Positions 7,618 to 17,217 of a stretch of 38,317 nucleotides of DNA are shown in pieces; the first letter of the stretch is position 1; every line of letters begins with the position of its first letter. The notes below the pieces were generated by a model. The model saw only the letters and a program-made list of their open reading frames with translations, searched no databases and was not told the DNA's origin. Origin of the DNA: Chloroflexota bacterium (GTDB taxonomy: Bacteria; Chloroflexota; Limnocylindria; Limnocylindrales; CSP1-4); the NCBI GenBank assembly GCA_021789435.1, contig JAJYJO010000015.1:1-38317 (forward strand), in the 5' to 3' direction. The translations under genes were made by a program, and so were the position numbers.

Positions 7618-9363
7618 ATGACCTTCCGAGCCAAGCCCGTCGTCAAGCGCGCTCACCGGCCGAGCTGGGAGACCGACAGCCGGCGCAACCTGATTCTGAA
7701 CCTCGGCTTCGGCCTGGTGGTGCTGCTGGCCCTCCTCCTCCTGGGAGGCGCAGTCGGCCTCAACTACTACAACGCCCACTGGATCGCCGTCGCCCACGTC
7801 AACGGGGTCGCCATCAGCAAGGACGACGAGAGCCAGCGGATCGCCGTGGACACGTGGCGGCTCAACTACGCGGAGGACCAGATCCGGACGGAGGTCAACC
7901 AGGGAATCATCGCCTCCGCGGACGGCAGCCAGCGGATCCAGACGATCGAGAGCGAGAAGCAGCAGATCCCATCGGTCGCCCTGGGCGAGCTGATCGACGC
8001 GACCCTCCAGGGACAGCTGGCGGCCCAGCAGGGGATCAGCGTGACGGACAAGCAGGTGGCCGACGCGCTGACGGCCGCGGCCACCACGCCGGAGATGCGC
8101 CACGCCTGGGTGATCGCCATCTCGCCCAGCCTGACCGTCGGCGCCAGCAAGCCGACCGACGCCCAGGTGAGCGCCGCCCAGGCTCGCGCCGAGCAGCTGC
8201 TGACCCTCCTCAAGGGCGGCCTGAAATGGGAGGACGTTGCCAAGGCGAACAGCAGCGACACGACCGCCGAGCAGGGCGGTGACCTCGGCTACCTGATGGC
8301 CAGCGACACCACCCAGGATGCGGCCTTCCTCAAGGCCCTCTTCGCCCTGCCCGGCCCCGGCCTGACCCCGGTGGTCAAGGGTGCCGACGGCGTCTTCCGG
8401 ATCGGCCGGGTCTCTCAGATCGTGCCGAAGACGGTCGACTCCCTCTACCAGCAGAAGATGTCGGCCGCGGGGGTGAGCCTGGACACCTACCAGAAGGTCC
8501 TGCGGGCCAACCTGGTCTACACCGCCCTCTCCGACAAGGTCACGGCCGACCTGACCACCAAGGCGAGCGTCCAGCGCCATGTCCTCGAGATCATGCTGAC
8601 CGGCCCGCAGCAGGGTGAGGGAGCGGGCGACGAGGTCGACTCGCGGCACATCCTCTTCTCGCCGAACCACGATCCGAGCGGCGCAGCATCGGGCAAATAC
8701 CCCGCGACCGATCCCGCCTGGGCCAACGCCAAGGCTGCGGCGGAGGCGGCCTACCAGCAGCTGATCAAGGGCAAGGCGGACTTCCAGACGCTGGCCAAGA
8801 CCGAGAGCGACGACACGAGCTCCGGGGCCAACGGGGGGGACATCGGCTGGGTGACCGAGAACATGCTGACCACGAACTATGCCAAGGCCATCTTCGCCCC
8901 CAACCTCAAGCCGGGCCAGATCCTGCCGCCCGTCCAGACCGAGTACGGCTGGCACGTGATCCAGTTCCTGGGTCGCCGCGCCCCGGCCGAGAGCCGCATC
9001 AACGTCTACGCGGCGGAGATCAAGGACGGCAAGGACTTCGGCACCCTGGCCAAGTCGGTCTCGGAGTCCAGCGACGCCTCGAGCGGCGGCGACATGGGCT
9101 GGGTCGCCCACTACCAGCTTGACGAGACGCTGGAGAACGCGATCTTCTCCACCCCGGTCGGCGGCGTCAGCCCGATCGTCAACGACCCCAGCAACGGCAA
9201 CTACTACCTCTTCAAGGTGGTCTCCCAGGAGACGCGCAAGCCGGCCGGTGCCCAGCTGACGACGCTCCAGAGCTCCGCCTACACCAACTGGTACGCGATC
9301 CAGAAGGCGAAGGCCAACATCCAGCAGTCGGACGCCGCGGCCGCCGCCGCGGCCGCCAGCTAG
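7618..9363 (+). CDS. Membrane-anchored peptidyl-prolyl isomerase with repeated parvulin (PpiC-type) domains
   Basis: A 581-residue SurA/PrsA-like foldase. A basic N-terminus is followed by one membrane helix (about 25-47), so the bulk is predicted outside the cytoplasm. A SurA-N-like helical region (about 55-160) precedes three parvulin-like segments. These are about 160-270 (QGGDLGYLMA), about 340-455 (DSRHILFS, NGGDIGWVTENML, YGWHVIQFLGRR, the most canonical) and about 458-555 (SGGDMGWVAHYQL). The GGD(L/I/M)G(W/Y) motif appears once per unit, and the canonical second unit also has the H-x-L active-site strand. The C-terminus is alanine-rich. It would assist folding of exported proteins. The ATG start has AGGA about 12 nt upstream. 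The mazG gene starts 9 bp after the stop. Confidence 0.85.
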   Translation: MTFRAKPVVKRAHRPSWETDSRRNLILNLGFGLVVLLALLLLGGAVGLNYYNAHWIAVAHVNGVAISKDDESQRIAVDTWRLNYAEDQIRTEVNQGIIASADGSQRIQTIESEKQQIPSVALGELIDATLQGQLAAQQGISVTDKQVADALTAAATTPEMRHAWVIAISPSLTVGASKPTDAQVSAAQARAEQLLTLLKGGLKWEDVAKANSSDTTAEQGGDLGYLMASDTTQDAAFLKALFALPGPGLTPVVKGADGVFRIGRVSQIVPKTVDSLYQQKMSAAGVSLDTYQKVLRANLVYTALSDKVTADLTTKASVQRHVLEIMLTGPQQGEGAGDEVDSRHILFSPNHDPSGAASGKYPATDPAWANAKAAAEAAYQQLIKGKADFQTLAKTESDDTSSGANGGDIGWVTENMLTTNYAKAIFAPNLKPGQILPPVQTEYGWHVIQFLGRRAPAESRINVYAAEIKDGKDFGTLAKSVSESSDASSGGDMGWVAHYQLDETLENAIFSTPVGGVSPIVNDPSNGNYYLFKVVSQETRKPAGAQLTTLQSSAYTNWYAIQKAKANIQQSDAAAAAAAAS

Positions 9364-9372
9364 CCGCCGTCC

Positions 9373-10551
9373 GTGCTGGATGCCCTCGTCGCCGAGGCCA
9401 GGCGCCGCTGGGGCCTGGACCCCGGCGGGGGGCTCCAGGTCGTCGCGCCCGAGCGCCTGATCGGCATCCCGATCGACGCGGCCCGGCCGCTGCTGCTCGT
9501 CCCGCTGGCCCTCCTCGCCCCGCCCGGACCGTCGGCCGGCGACCCCGCACCGCTGGCCGGCCGCCACGGCCCGGGCGGCGGCGATCCGCTGGCCGTCCTG
9601 CGGCGGCTCTACCCGGCCGGCCACCCGGTCCGGCGGGCCGCCGCGGACGACGCTGCGACCGTCGCGACCGTGGCGACCCTCGTTCCGGCGGACCTGGCGG
9701 CGCCACTCTACCTGGAGCCGTTGGCGCCCGAGGAAGCGGTCGCGGGGCCCTGGGCGCTGCCCCGGATCGCGGACCGCCTGCGGCAGCCGGACGGCTGCCC
9801 CTGGGACCGCGAGCAGACCCACCGGTCGCTCCAGAAGCACCTCCTCGAGGAGGCCTACGAGGTCTACGACGCGCTGGAGGACGGCGCCCGGCCGGAGCTG
9901 GCCGGCGAGCTCGGCGACCTCCTCCTCCAGGTGGTCCTCCACGCGCAGCTGGCGGCCGAGGAGGGCGTCTTCGACCTGACCGACGTCCAGGCGGCGATCG
10001 GGCGGAAGATCATCCGTCGCCACCCCCACGTCTTCGGCGACGCGGTCGTCCACACGGCCGCCGACGTCAACCAGCAGTGGGAGCAGATCAAGCACGCGGA
10101 GCGCCAGGCGGCGGCCGCCGCGGCGGCCGCCGCCGGCGAGGACGAGCCGCCCGCGGGACGCAGCGCCCTGGACGGCATCTCGCGGACCATGCCGGCCCTG
10201 GCCGCCAGCCAGGAGATGCAGGAGCGGGCCGCCAGTCTCGGCTATGACTGGCCGGCCGTGGACGGCATCGTCGCCAAGCTCCACGAGGAGCTGGCCGAGC
10301 TGCTGGCGGCCACCACGGCCGACGAGCAGCGCGAGGAGGTGGGCGACCTGCTGCTGGTCGCCGTCAATCTCGCCCGCCGTGAGGGCGTGGAGGCGGAGGC
10401 CGCCCTGCGGGCCGCCAACGAGAAGTTCCGGCGCCGCTTCCGGAGCGTCGAGCGCCAGGCGGCCGAGCGCGGGGTCCGGCTCCGGGACCTTGATTTCGAG
10501 CAACTCGACGAACTCTGGCTGGCCGCCAAGGCCGAGGAGACAGTGCGATGA
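9373..10551 (+). CDS. mazG: Nucleoside triphosphate pyrophosphohydrolase MazG with N-terminal methylase remnant
   Basis: A 392-residue protein. Two MazG all-alpha units cover about 125-392. The first has [20 protein letters not shown], with the EExxE-type metal ligands, and [15 protein letters not shown]. The second has [10 protein letters not shown] and [14 protein letters not shown]. MazG hydrolyses (d)NTPs to NMP plus pyrophosphate, clearing damaged nucleotides or lowering ppGpp-linked signals. The first ~120 residues resemble only the distal half of the tetrapyrrole-methylase-like domain found in YabN/MazG fusions ([18 protein letters not shown]) and lack the glycine-rich SAM site, so this looks like a degraded fusion partner. 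The GTG start lies 9 bp after the foldase stop; the ATGA overlap at 10548 couples it to rph. Confidence 0.88.
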   Translation: MLDALVAEARRRWGLDPGGGLQVVAPERLIGIPIDAARPLLLVPLALLAPPGPSAGDPAPLAGRHGPGGGDPLAVLRRLYPAGHPVRRAAADDAATVATVATLVPADLAAPLYLEPLAPEEAVAGPWALPRIADRLRQPDGCPWDREQTHRSLQKHLLEEAYEVYDALEDGARPELAGELGDLLLQVVLHAQLAAEEGVFDLTDVQAAIGRKIIRRHPHVFGDAVVHTAADVNQQWEQIKHAERQAAAAAAAAAGEDEPPAGRSALDGISRTMPALAASQEMQERAASLGYDWPAVDGIVAKLHEELAELLAATTADEQREEVGDLLLVAVNLARREGVEAEAALRAANEKFRRRFRSVERQAAERGVRLRDLDFEQLDELWLAAKAEETVR

Positions 10552-11285
10552 CGACGATCGGCAGCCCGAGCCGCCTCCGGGCGGACGGGCGCACCCCGGA
10601 GGAACTCCGCCCGGTGAGCCTTGTCCTGGGCGTCCAGAAGTGGGCGGAGGGCTCCTGCCGGATCCGGGTGGGGGACACGGAGGTCCTCTGCGCGGCCACG
10701 ATCGAGGATCGGGTCCCGCCCCACCTGCGCGGCAAGGGGACCGGCTGGGTCACCGCCGAGTACGCCATGCTGCCCCGCGCCACGGCGGAGCGGACGCAGC
10801 GGGAATCGGCCCGCGGCCGCATCGGAGGTCGGACCCACGAGATCCAGCGCCTGGTGGGCCGCTCCCTGCGGGGCGTGGTGGACCTGGCGCGGCTCGGCGA
10901 GCGGACCGTCACCATCGACTGCGATGTCCTCCAGGCCGACGGCGGCACGCGGACTGCCTCGATCACCGGCGGCTACGTCGCCCTGGCGGCGGCCCTCATC
11001 ACCTACGGCATGGAGCGAACGCTCGTCGGCAAGGTGGCCGCGGTCAGCGTCGGGATCGTGGACGGCGTGCAGCTCCTGGACCTCGACTACTCGGAGGACT
11101 CCCGGGCGGACGTCGACTTCAACGTCGTCGGCACCGACCAGGGAACCTACGTCGAGCTGCAGGGGACGGCCGAAGGCAAGCCGTTCGACCGCCCGGCGAT
11201 CGACCGCCTGCTCGGCCTTGCGCAGGTCGGCCTCGAACGACTCTTCGCCGCCCAGGCGGAGGCGCTCGCGTCCCTCCCGCGGTGA
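10548..11285 (+). CDS. rph: Ribonuclease PH
   Basis: A 245-residue RNase PH, a phosphorolytic 3'-5' exoribonuclease that trims tRNA 3' ends as a hexameric ring. The family signature is clear: [13 protein letters not shown] near residue 10, [53 protein letters not shown], the phosphate-site [16 protein letters not shown], and [17 protein letters not shown]. Length is normal. It overlaps mazG (ATGA) and rdgB (GTGA), so three short housekeeping genes are translationally coupled. The rph-rdgB adjacency is widespread in bacteria and supports both calls. Confidence 0.96.
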   Translation: MTTIGSPSRLRADGRTPEELRPVSLVLGVQKWAEGSCRIRVGDTEVLCAATIEDRVPPHLRGKGTGWVTAEYAMLPRATAERTQRESARGRIGGRTHEIQRLVGRSLRGVVDLARLGERTVTIDCDVLQADGGTRTASITGGYVALAAALITYGMERTLVGKVAAVSVGIVDGVQLLDLDYSEDSRADVDFNVVGTDQGTYVELQGTAEGKPFDRPAIDRLLGLAQVGLERLFAAQAEALASLPR

Positions 11286-11941
11286 GCCCCCCGGACGAGC
11301 GCGATGGCCCGGCTCGGCCCCGGCTCCTCGTCGCCACGCGGTCCCGCCACAAGCTGCGCGAGCTGCGCCAGCTGCTCGGCCCGCTCCGGGCGGAGCTCGT
11401 GTCGCTCGACGACGTCGGGATCCCCGAGGAGGCACCGGAGGACGGCGCCTCGTTCGACGCCAACGCGCGCTCCAAGGCCCGCTTCTACGCCCGGCGATCC
11501 GGCCTGCCGACCCTGGCCGACGACTCGGGGATCATGGTGGATGCCCTCGACGGCGGGCCGGGCGTCCGGACCCGCCGCTACGCGGGGGAGACCGCCACGG
11601 ACGGGGAGAACAACGCCAAGCTGCTGGCCGCCCTCGGCGACCTGCCGGCGGACCGCCGGACCGCTCGCTACCGCTGCGTCCTGGCCCTGGTCCTCCCGGA
11701 GCGGCCGGGGCCCCGGGGCGGGCTGGCGACGATCACGACCCGGGGAACGTGCGAGGGCCGCATCGCCCGCAGCCCGCGGGGCGACGGCGGCTTCGGCTAC
11801 GACCCGATCTTCGAGCCGGAGGGCGAGCCCCCGGGCGGCCGGACGCTCGGCCAGTGGACCGCCGAGGCCAAGCACGCGATCTCCCACCGCGGCCGGGCCG
11901 CCCAGCGGATGCATCCCGTCCTCGAGCGCCTGGGCTTCTGA
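11282..11941 (+). CDS. rdgB: XTP/dITP diphosphatase (non-canonical purine NTP pyrophosphatase, HAM1/RdgB)
   Basis: A 219-residue house-cleaning enzyme that hydrolyses XTP, ITP and dITP to monophosphates. Visible motifs are [18 protein letters not shown] at the N-terminus, [39 protein letters not shown] (the first part holds the catalytic D), [15 protein letters not shown] and the C-terminal [10 protein letters not shown]. The GTG start overlaps the rph stop by 4 bp and leaves a short polar N-terminus (about 13 residues) before the first strand. It follows mazG, so two different NTP-sanitising enzymes share one transcript. A large stem-loop follows the stop. Confidence 0.95.
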   Translation: MSPPDERDGPARPRLLVATRSRHKLRELRQLLGPLRAELVSLDDVGIPEEAPEDGASFDANARSKARFYARRSGLPTLADDSGIMVDALDGGPGVRTRRYAGETATDGENNAKLLAALGDLPADRRTARYRCVLALVLPERPGPRGGLATITTRGTCEGRIARSPRGDGGFGYDPIFEPEGEPPGGRTLGQWTAEAKHAISHRGRAAQRMHPVLERLGF

Positions 11942-12253
11942 TGGCGGCCGTCCCGGCCGGACGTGGCGGCGCCGGGCGGCGCGATGGTTCGCCTGCCAGT
12001 CGCCGCCCGGCGTCGCTGCATCTGACGCTCCGCTCCGGCCGGCTGTGGCGCCCGGATCCGCCCGGATCCGCTCGTCCCGGCCGGCGCGGCGGCCGTCCAC
12101 CGCGTCGGCGATCGCGTGGGGCGGACGCCGGCGCGGCAACAGTTAACGGAACTTCACCGCTCCGCCACCGGCCCTGACAGCGCCTGCGGCAGGATGGGCG
12201 CGGGGACCGAAGCGCACGGGCCGTCCCTGCCCGTCCATACCTCGCGAGGGGTC
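11942..12253. other. 312-bp gap between rdgB and the NEW3 gene
   Basis: It holds the rdgB stem-loop (11965-12017), a tandem duplication of CCCGGATCCG (12051-12060 and 12061-12070) and one AT-richer patch (AACAGTTAACGGAACTT, about 12138-12154) that may be part of the promoter for the NEW3/ABC module. I see no additional gene. Confidence 0.5.
11965..12017 (+). terminator. Long stem-loop after rdgB, probable terminator or mRNA 3' end
   Basis: The arms 11970-11981 (CGCCGGGCGGCG) and 12001-12012 (CGCCGCCCGGCG) are perfect complements around a 19-nt loop. Pairing continues outward through G-U, three Watson-Crick pairs and another G-U, giving about 17 bp. It starts 24 bp after the rdgB stop. There is no T-run, as often seen in very GC-rich genomes. 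Confidence 0.5.
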
Positions 12254-13420
12254 ATGTTCCGACACGTCCGGCGCCGCGGCGCGCTCATCCTGGCCCTGGT
12301 CCTGGCACCTGCCGCCGCCCTCGGCGGCCTGGCTGCACCGGTCGCTGCGGCGGGGCTGCAGCTGACCACGCCGTACCCCGCCGTGACGGTCGATCCGGGC
12401 GGGTCGGTCACCTTCCCCCTGACCGTGACCACGCCGTCGGCGCAGCGGGTGGACCTGGCCGTCACCAGCGCGCCGAGCGGCTGGTCGACCGCCATCCGCG
12501 GCGGCGGGAACCTCGTCGACGCCGTCTTCACCGGCAGCCCGGCTCCTTCCGTGGAGCTGGACGTCAACGTCCCCTCCACCGCCAAGGCCGGCACCTACAC
12601 CGTGGTCCTGACGGGGACCGCGCCGGCCGGGACCACGGCCCTCTCGCTCGGCCTGGTCGTCGCGGGGGCGGGATCCGGCGGCGGCGTCTCCCTCACCAGC
12701 GACTTCCCGAATCTCAAGGGCGCCGCGTCGGCCAGCTTCAGCTACGACGTGACGCTGGCCAACGAGACGGCCCAGAAGCTGACCCTCGGCCTCACTGCGA
12801 CCGGGCCGTCCGGCTGGCAGGTCAATGCCTACCCGACCGGCCAGACCCAGGCCCAGACAGCCAGCGTGGCGGCGGGCTCCACCAGCGACCTGACCGTCTC
12901 CGTGACGCCCGCCTCGGACGCCTCGGCCGGCACCTACCCGATCACCCTTCAGGCCAGCGCCGGCCAGTACCAGGCCACCGTCCAGCTGCAGGCCCAGATC
13001 ACCGGCAGCCCGCAGCTCGCCCTCAGCACCTCCGATGGGCGCCTCAACGCCCAGGTGACGGCCGGCTCCAGCGGCACGCTCACCCTGGTGGTCACCAACA
13101 ACGGCTCGGCACCGGCCGACAACGTGGGCCTGACCGACACACCCCCCAGCGGCTGGCAGGTCGCCTTCTCGCCGTCCTCGATCCCCGAGATCGCCGCCAA
13201 CAGTTCGAAGAACGTGACGGTCACCATCACGCCGTCGAGCGGAGTGGTGGCCGGCGACTACGACCTGACCCTCCAGGCCTCCGGCGGCGGCTCGACCAAC
13301 TCGGTGGACATCCGGGCCACCGTCCAGACCTCGCCGCTGTGGGGCTTCGTGGGGGCCCTGCTGATCGTCGCCGTGCTGGTCGGGCTGGGCTGGGTCTTCC
13401 GGCGCTACGGCCGCCGGTAG
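12254..13420 (+). CDS. Secreted NEW3-domain (alpha-galactosidase-associated) repeat protein with C-terminal membrane anchor
   Basis: A 388-residue exported protein. It has a basic start (MFRHVRRRG), a hydrophobic signal segment ending near AAPVAAAG (about residue 36), and three beta-sandwich repeats of about 100 residues. Each repeat contains a recognisable PSGW turn (APSGWSTA, GPSGWQVN, PPSGWQVAF) and a closing AGTY/AGDY strand. This is the NPCBM-associated NEW3 pattern. A final membrane helix (GFVGALLIVAVLVGLGWVF) is followed by RRYGRR, placing the repeats outside. The ATG at 12254 has GAGGGG 3 nt upstream, a short spacing. ABC ATPase and permease genes follow directly, a known neighbourhood for NEW3 proteins, so it may be an extracytoplasmic partner. 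Substrate unknown. Confidence 0.75.
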   Translation: MFRHVRRRGALILALVLAPAAALGGLAAPVAAAGLQLTTPYPAVTVDPGGSVTFPLTVTTPSAQRVDLAVTSAPSGWSTAIRGGGNLVDAVFTGSPAPSVELDVNVPSTAKAGTYTVVLTGTAPAGTTALSLGLVVAGAGSGGGVSLTSDFPNLKGAASASFSYDVTLANETAQKLTLGLTATGPSGWQVNAYPTGQTQAQTASVAAGSTSDLTVSVTPASDASAGTYPITLQASAGQYQATVQLQAQITGSPQLALSTSDGRLNAQVTAGSSGTLTLVVTNNGSAPADNVGLTDTPPSGWQVAFSPSSIPEIAANSSKNVTVTITPSSGVVAGDYDLTLQASGGGSTNSVDIRATVQTSPLWGFVGALLIVAVLVGLGWVFRRYGRR

Positions 13421-13447
13421 CCGGCGCGACGGAGTCCCCGACGCCCC

Positions 13448-14411
<964 letters not shown>

Positions 14412-14428
<17 letters not shown>

Positions 14429-15554
14429 CGCGCCCCGCCGACGCCTCCCGTCCAAGGGCCGCGGCCCCGGGCGGCGGCCCTCGCCACGGCCCGCCGCTCC
14501 GGCGCGGCCCGCCTTCGCCCCGGCGAGCGCGGCCCCGGGTGGATCCTCGGCGGCGGCCCTGGCCGCCGCTCCCGTGGAACGCGGCTTCGGCGGCGGCTGG
14601 CTGATCGTGGCCGGCAAGGAGCTGGCGGACCACATCCTGAGTGCCCGCTTCTACGTCCTGGTCGTGGTGCTGAGCATGGCCGCCGCCGGGGCCGTCTACG
14701 GCGCCGCCAGCGGGATCCAGAGTGCCGCCGGGCAGATCGCCAGCCAGCCGGAGGTGCTGCCTGCCCCGTTCCTGGCCCTCTTCACCGTCAGCCCCCAGGT
14801 GGGCGGCCAGTCCCTGCCGTCCTTCTACGCTCTGATCGGGCTGCTCGGGCCGCTGCTGGGGATCGCCTTCGGCTTCGACGCGGTGAGCAGCGAGCGGTCG
14901 GAGAAGACCCTGCCCCGCCTCCTGGCCCAGCCGATCCACCGCGACGACGTGGTCAACGGCAAGTTCGCCGCCGGCCTGGGCGCCATCGGTGGCATCCTGG
15001 TCGCGGTGGTCGTGCTGGTGGCGGGCCTCGGCCTCTTCCAGCTGGGGATCGTGCCGACGCCGGAGGCCGTCTTCCGCCTCGCAGCCTGGCTGGTCGTCAG
15101 CGTCATCTACGTCGGGCTGTGGCTCGCCTTCGCCACCCTCTGCTCCGTCGTCATGCGGCGGGCGGCGACCGCCGCCCTGGTCGCCATCGCGCTCTGGATC
15201 GTCCTGATCCTCTTCGGCTCGCTCCTGGCCGGCATTGCCGCGAACGCCCTGTCGCCGCTGCCCTCCAGTCCCACGACCGACGAGCAGATCGCCAACTCCA
15301 ATCTCCAGGAGGCCCTGGCCCGCGTCTCCCCGGCGACTCTCTACGCTGAGGCGACCGGCGTCCTGCTCGATCCGACCGCCCGCAGCGTCGACCTTCTCAC
15401 CTCGACCCAGACGCAGGGGGCGGTGGCCGGCGTCCTGCCGCTCGACCAGAGCCTGCTGCTCGTCTGGCCGCAGATCACCGTCCTGGTGGCCGAGACGAGC
15501 GTCTGCTTCGCCGTCGCCTACATCTCCTTCATGCGCCAGGAGGTGCGGGCCTGA
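14412..15554 (+). CDS. ABC transporter permease (ABC-2 type)
   Basis: A 380-residue membrane protein. A Pro/Arg/Ala-rich cytoplasmic N-terminus (~55 residues) precedes GWLIVAGKELADHILSARFY, a common entry to ABC-2 permeases. About six hydrophobic helices follow, with the first TM at FYVLVVVLSMAAAGAVYGA and a large external loop after it. SERSEKTLPRLLAQPIHRDD is the typical cytoplasmic coupling segment between TM2 and TM3. The last helix is QITVLVAETSVCFAVAYISF. The ATG at 14412 has AGAGGAG 7-8 nt upstream; a GTG one codon earlier is equally possible. It forms the exporter with the ATPase and probably acts with the NEW3 protein. Confidence 0.87.
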
Positions 15555-15562
15555 CCGGCCTC

Positions 15563-15577
15563 CCGCCCGCCGGGCGG
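15563..15577. terminator. Short GC stem-loop between convergent genes
   Basis: CCGCCC, loop GCC, GGGCGG lies 9 bp after the permease stop in the 82-bp gap between convergent genes. It is symmetric, so it could act on either strand. Evidence is structural only. Confidence 0.3.
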
Positions 15578-15636
15578 CGAGCCGGCTCGTTCCCCGTCTC
15601 CGCCGCCCGCCCGGCCCGTGCCGCGGCCGCCGTTCG

Positions 15637-17217
15637 TCACAGCTGCCGGTAGCGCGGTCCCTCCCCGCCTTCCGGCGGCAGCCAGCGGATGTTGTCCCGT
15701 GGGCATTTCACCATGCAGGTCATGCAGTGGAGGCAGTTGGAGGGGCTCAGGACCGGGCCGCCGTCCGCTGCGCGGTAGACCGCGCCCGGGCAGAAGTGGG
15801 CGCACGGGGCGCCGAGCGCCTCGCTGCAGCCCAGGCAGCGCGCGGGATCGATCAGCGCGATGTGCGACGGCTCGTCCTCCCGGTGGGAGGACCCGCTGAG
15901 TGCGACGAAGGTGGCGGCGTCCATCCCGCCCGGGTCGGGCCGCGGATGACGCCCATCCGGCCGGGTCGCCCGGCGGTCCTCCGCCATCCCCAGGCGCACC
16001 GGCAGGTGGCTCTGGAGTATGGACAGGGCGACGCCCGCCGGCAGGCCCCAGCGGAACGACTGGCGGAAGTTGCGAGCGTGGCGCAGCTCGTCCAGGATCC
16101 CCCGCGCCGCCAGCCGATCGCGGTAGGTCGCCAGCGCGGCCGCTCCCACGTCGTTCCGCTCCAGCGCCTCCCAGGCGGTGTCCGCGGCGCAGATCCCGGA
16201 CCGCACCGCGTAATGGAGCCCCTTCAGCTTCTCGACGTTGACCAGGCCGGCCGCGTCGCCGGCGACCAGCGCTCCCGCCGCCGAAAGCCGGTTGAGAGCG
16301 AAGTAGCCACCCTCGGGGATCGTCCGGGCGCCGGCCGCCACGGCCACCCCGTCCCGGAGGAGCCCGGCTACGAAGGGATGCGCCCGGAACGCCTCGAACT
16401 CTCTTTGCGGGCTGAGCTCGCCGTCCCGCCAGTCCAGGCCCAGGATCAGGCCGACGGCGGCCGCCTTCTCGCCCATGCTGTAGACGAACCCGCCGCCAAA
16501 GACTCCCGGATCGGGGTAGCCGATGGTGTGCACCGCCCGGCGGCTGCCGAAGGGGCTGGGCCCGGGGAACTGCACGACGGCCTTGATCCCCAGCGAGTAG
16601 ACCTGCGGGTTGGCGCCGCCGCCGGCGAGCCCGGCGAACTGGGTCGAGAGAACGCCGCGGGTTCCGTCGGCGATGATCGTGATCCTCGCCCGGACGGTTT
16701 CGCCGCGGCGGTAGTTCGGCTTCGGCCGGCCGTCCCGATCTCGGCCCACGTCACCCAGCCGGACTCCCGTCACCGCCCCGTCCCGTACCAGCAGCTCGCG
16801 GACCGAGAACCCGTGGTGGAGCTCGGCACCCAGCCGCTCGGCGTGGCCGGACAGGAAGTCGACGAGCCGCGAGACGGAGACGGCGACGTCGCCGCCGTGG
16901 CGCATTGCGCGGGGCACGGCCGCCGAGGGGATCCGGACCGCGGTTCGCGGCAGCAGGAGGTAGAGCTCGTCCCGCTCGATCGGGACGAGCCGGTCGGTGA
17001 AGGTGGAGCGCTCGTCCCGCCAGCCGGGCAGCAGCTCGTCCAGGCAGGCCGGCTCGAAGGCGGCTCCGGAGAGGTTGTGGCAGCCGCTCCTGGGCGCCTT
17101 GTCGATGACGACGACGGAGGCAGGGCGGTGATCCCGAGCCGCTCGCTGCTCGAGCCGGATGGCGGCCGCCAGGCCGGCCGGGCCCGCGCCGACAATCAGG
17201 ACGTCGATGGGCCGGAT
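15637..17217 (-). CDS. Electron transfer flavoprotein-quinone oxidoreductase (ETFDH type), no canonical start codon
   Basis: A predicted 526-residue flavoprotein that passes electrons from ETF to the quinone pool at the membrane. The FAD motif VGAGPAG lies about 10 residues in, and GCHNLSGAAFEP follows as in ETFDH. GEKAAAVGLILGLDW, LVAGDAAGLVNVEKLKGLH (second FAD contact) and SGSSHREDEPSH come later. The C-terminal 4Fe-4S module has CLGC, CAHFCP and CLHCMTCMVKCP and ends PPEGGEGPRY. No ATG, GTG or TTG exists in frame before GTG at 16917, which would remove about 100 essential residues. An ATC at 17217-17215, 6 nt after GGAGG (17228-17224), gives a sensible N-terminus. The start overlaps the upstream FixA-FixB gene by 22 bp. 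Confidence 0.85.
   Translation of the reverse strand: MRPIDVLIVGAGPAGLAAAIRLEQRAARDHRPASVVVIDKAPRSGCHNLSGAAFEPACLDELLPGWRDERSTFTDRLVPIERDELYLLLPRTAVRIPSAAVPRAMRHGGDVAVSVSRLVDFLSGHAERLGAELHHGFSVRELLVRDGAVTGVRLGDVGRDRDGRPKPNYRRGETVRARITIIADGTRGVLSTQFAGLAGGGANPQVYSLGIKAVVQFPGPSPFGSRRAVHTIGYPDPGVFGGGFVYSMGEKAAAVGLILGLDWRDGELSPQREFEAFRAHPFVAGLLRDGVAVAAGARTIPEGGYFALNRLSAAGALVAGDAAGLVNVEKLKGLHYAVRSGICAADTAWEALERNDVGAAALATYRDRLAARGILDELRHARNFRQSFRWGLPAGVALSILQSHLPVRLGMAEDRRATRPDGRHPRPDPGGMDAATFVALSGSSHREDEPSHIALIDPARCLGCSEALGAPCAHFCPGAVYRAADGGPVLSPSNCLHCMTCMVKCPRDNIRWLPPEGGEGPRYRQL

Noticed and set aside
7240-10503. Very long open frame (over 1000 codons) on the minus strand
   Set aside because: It is antisense to the foldase and mazG genes, rich in Arg/Gly/Asp-Val patterns caused by GC-rich third positions, with no domain.
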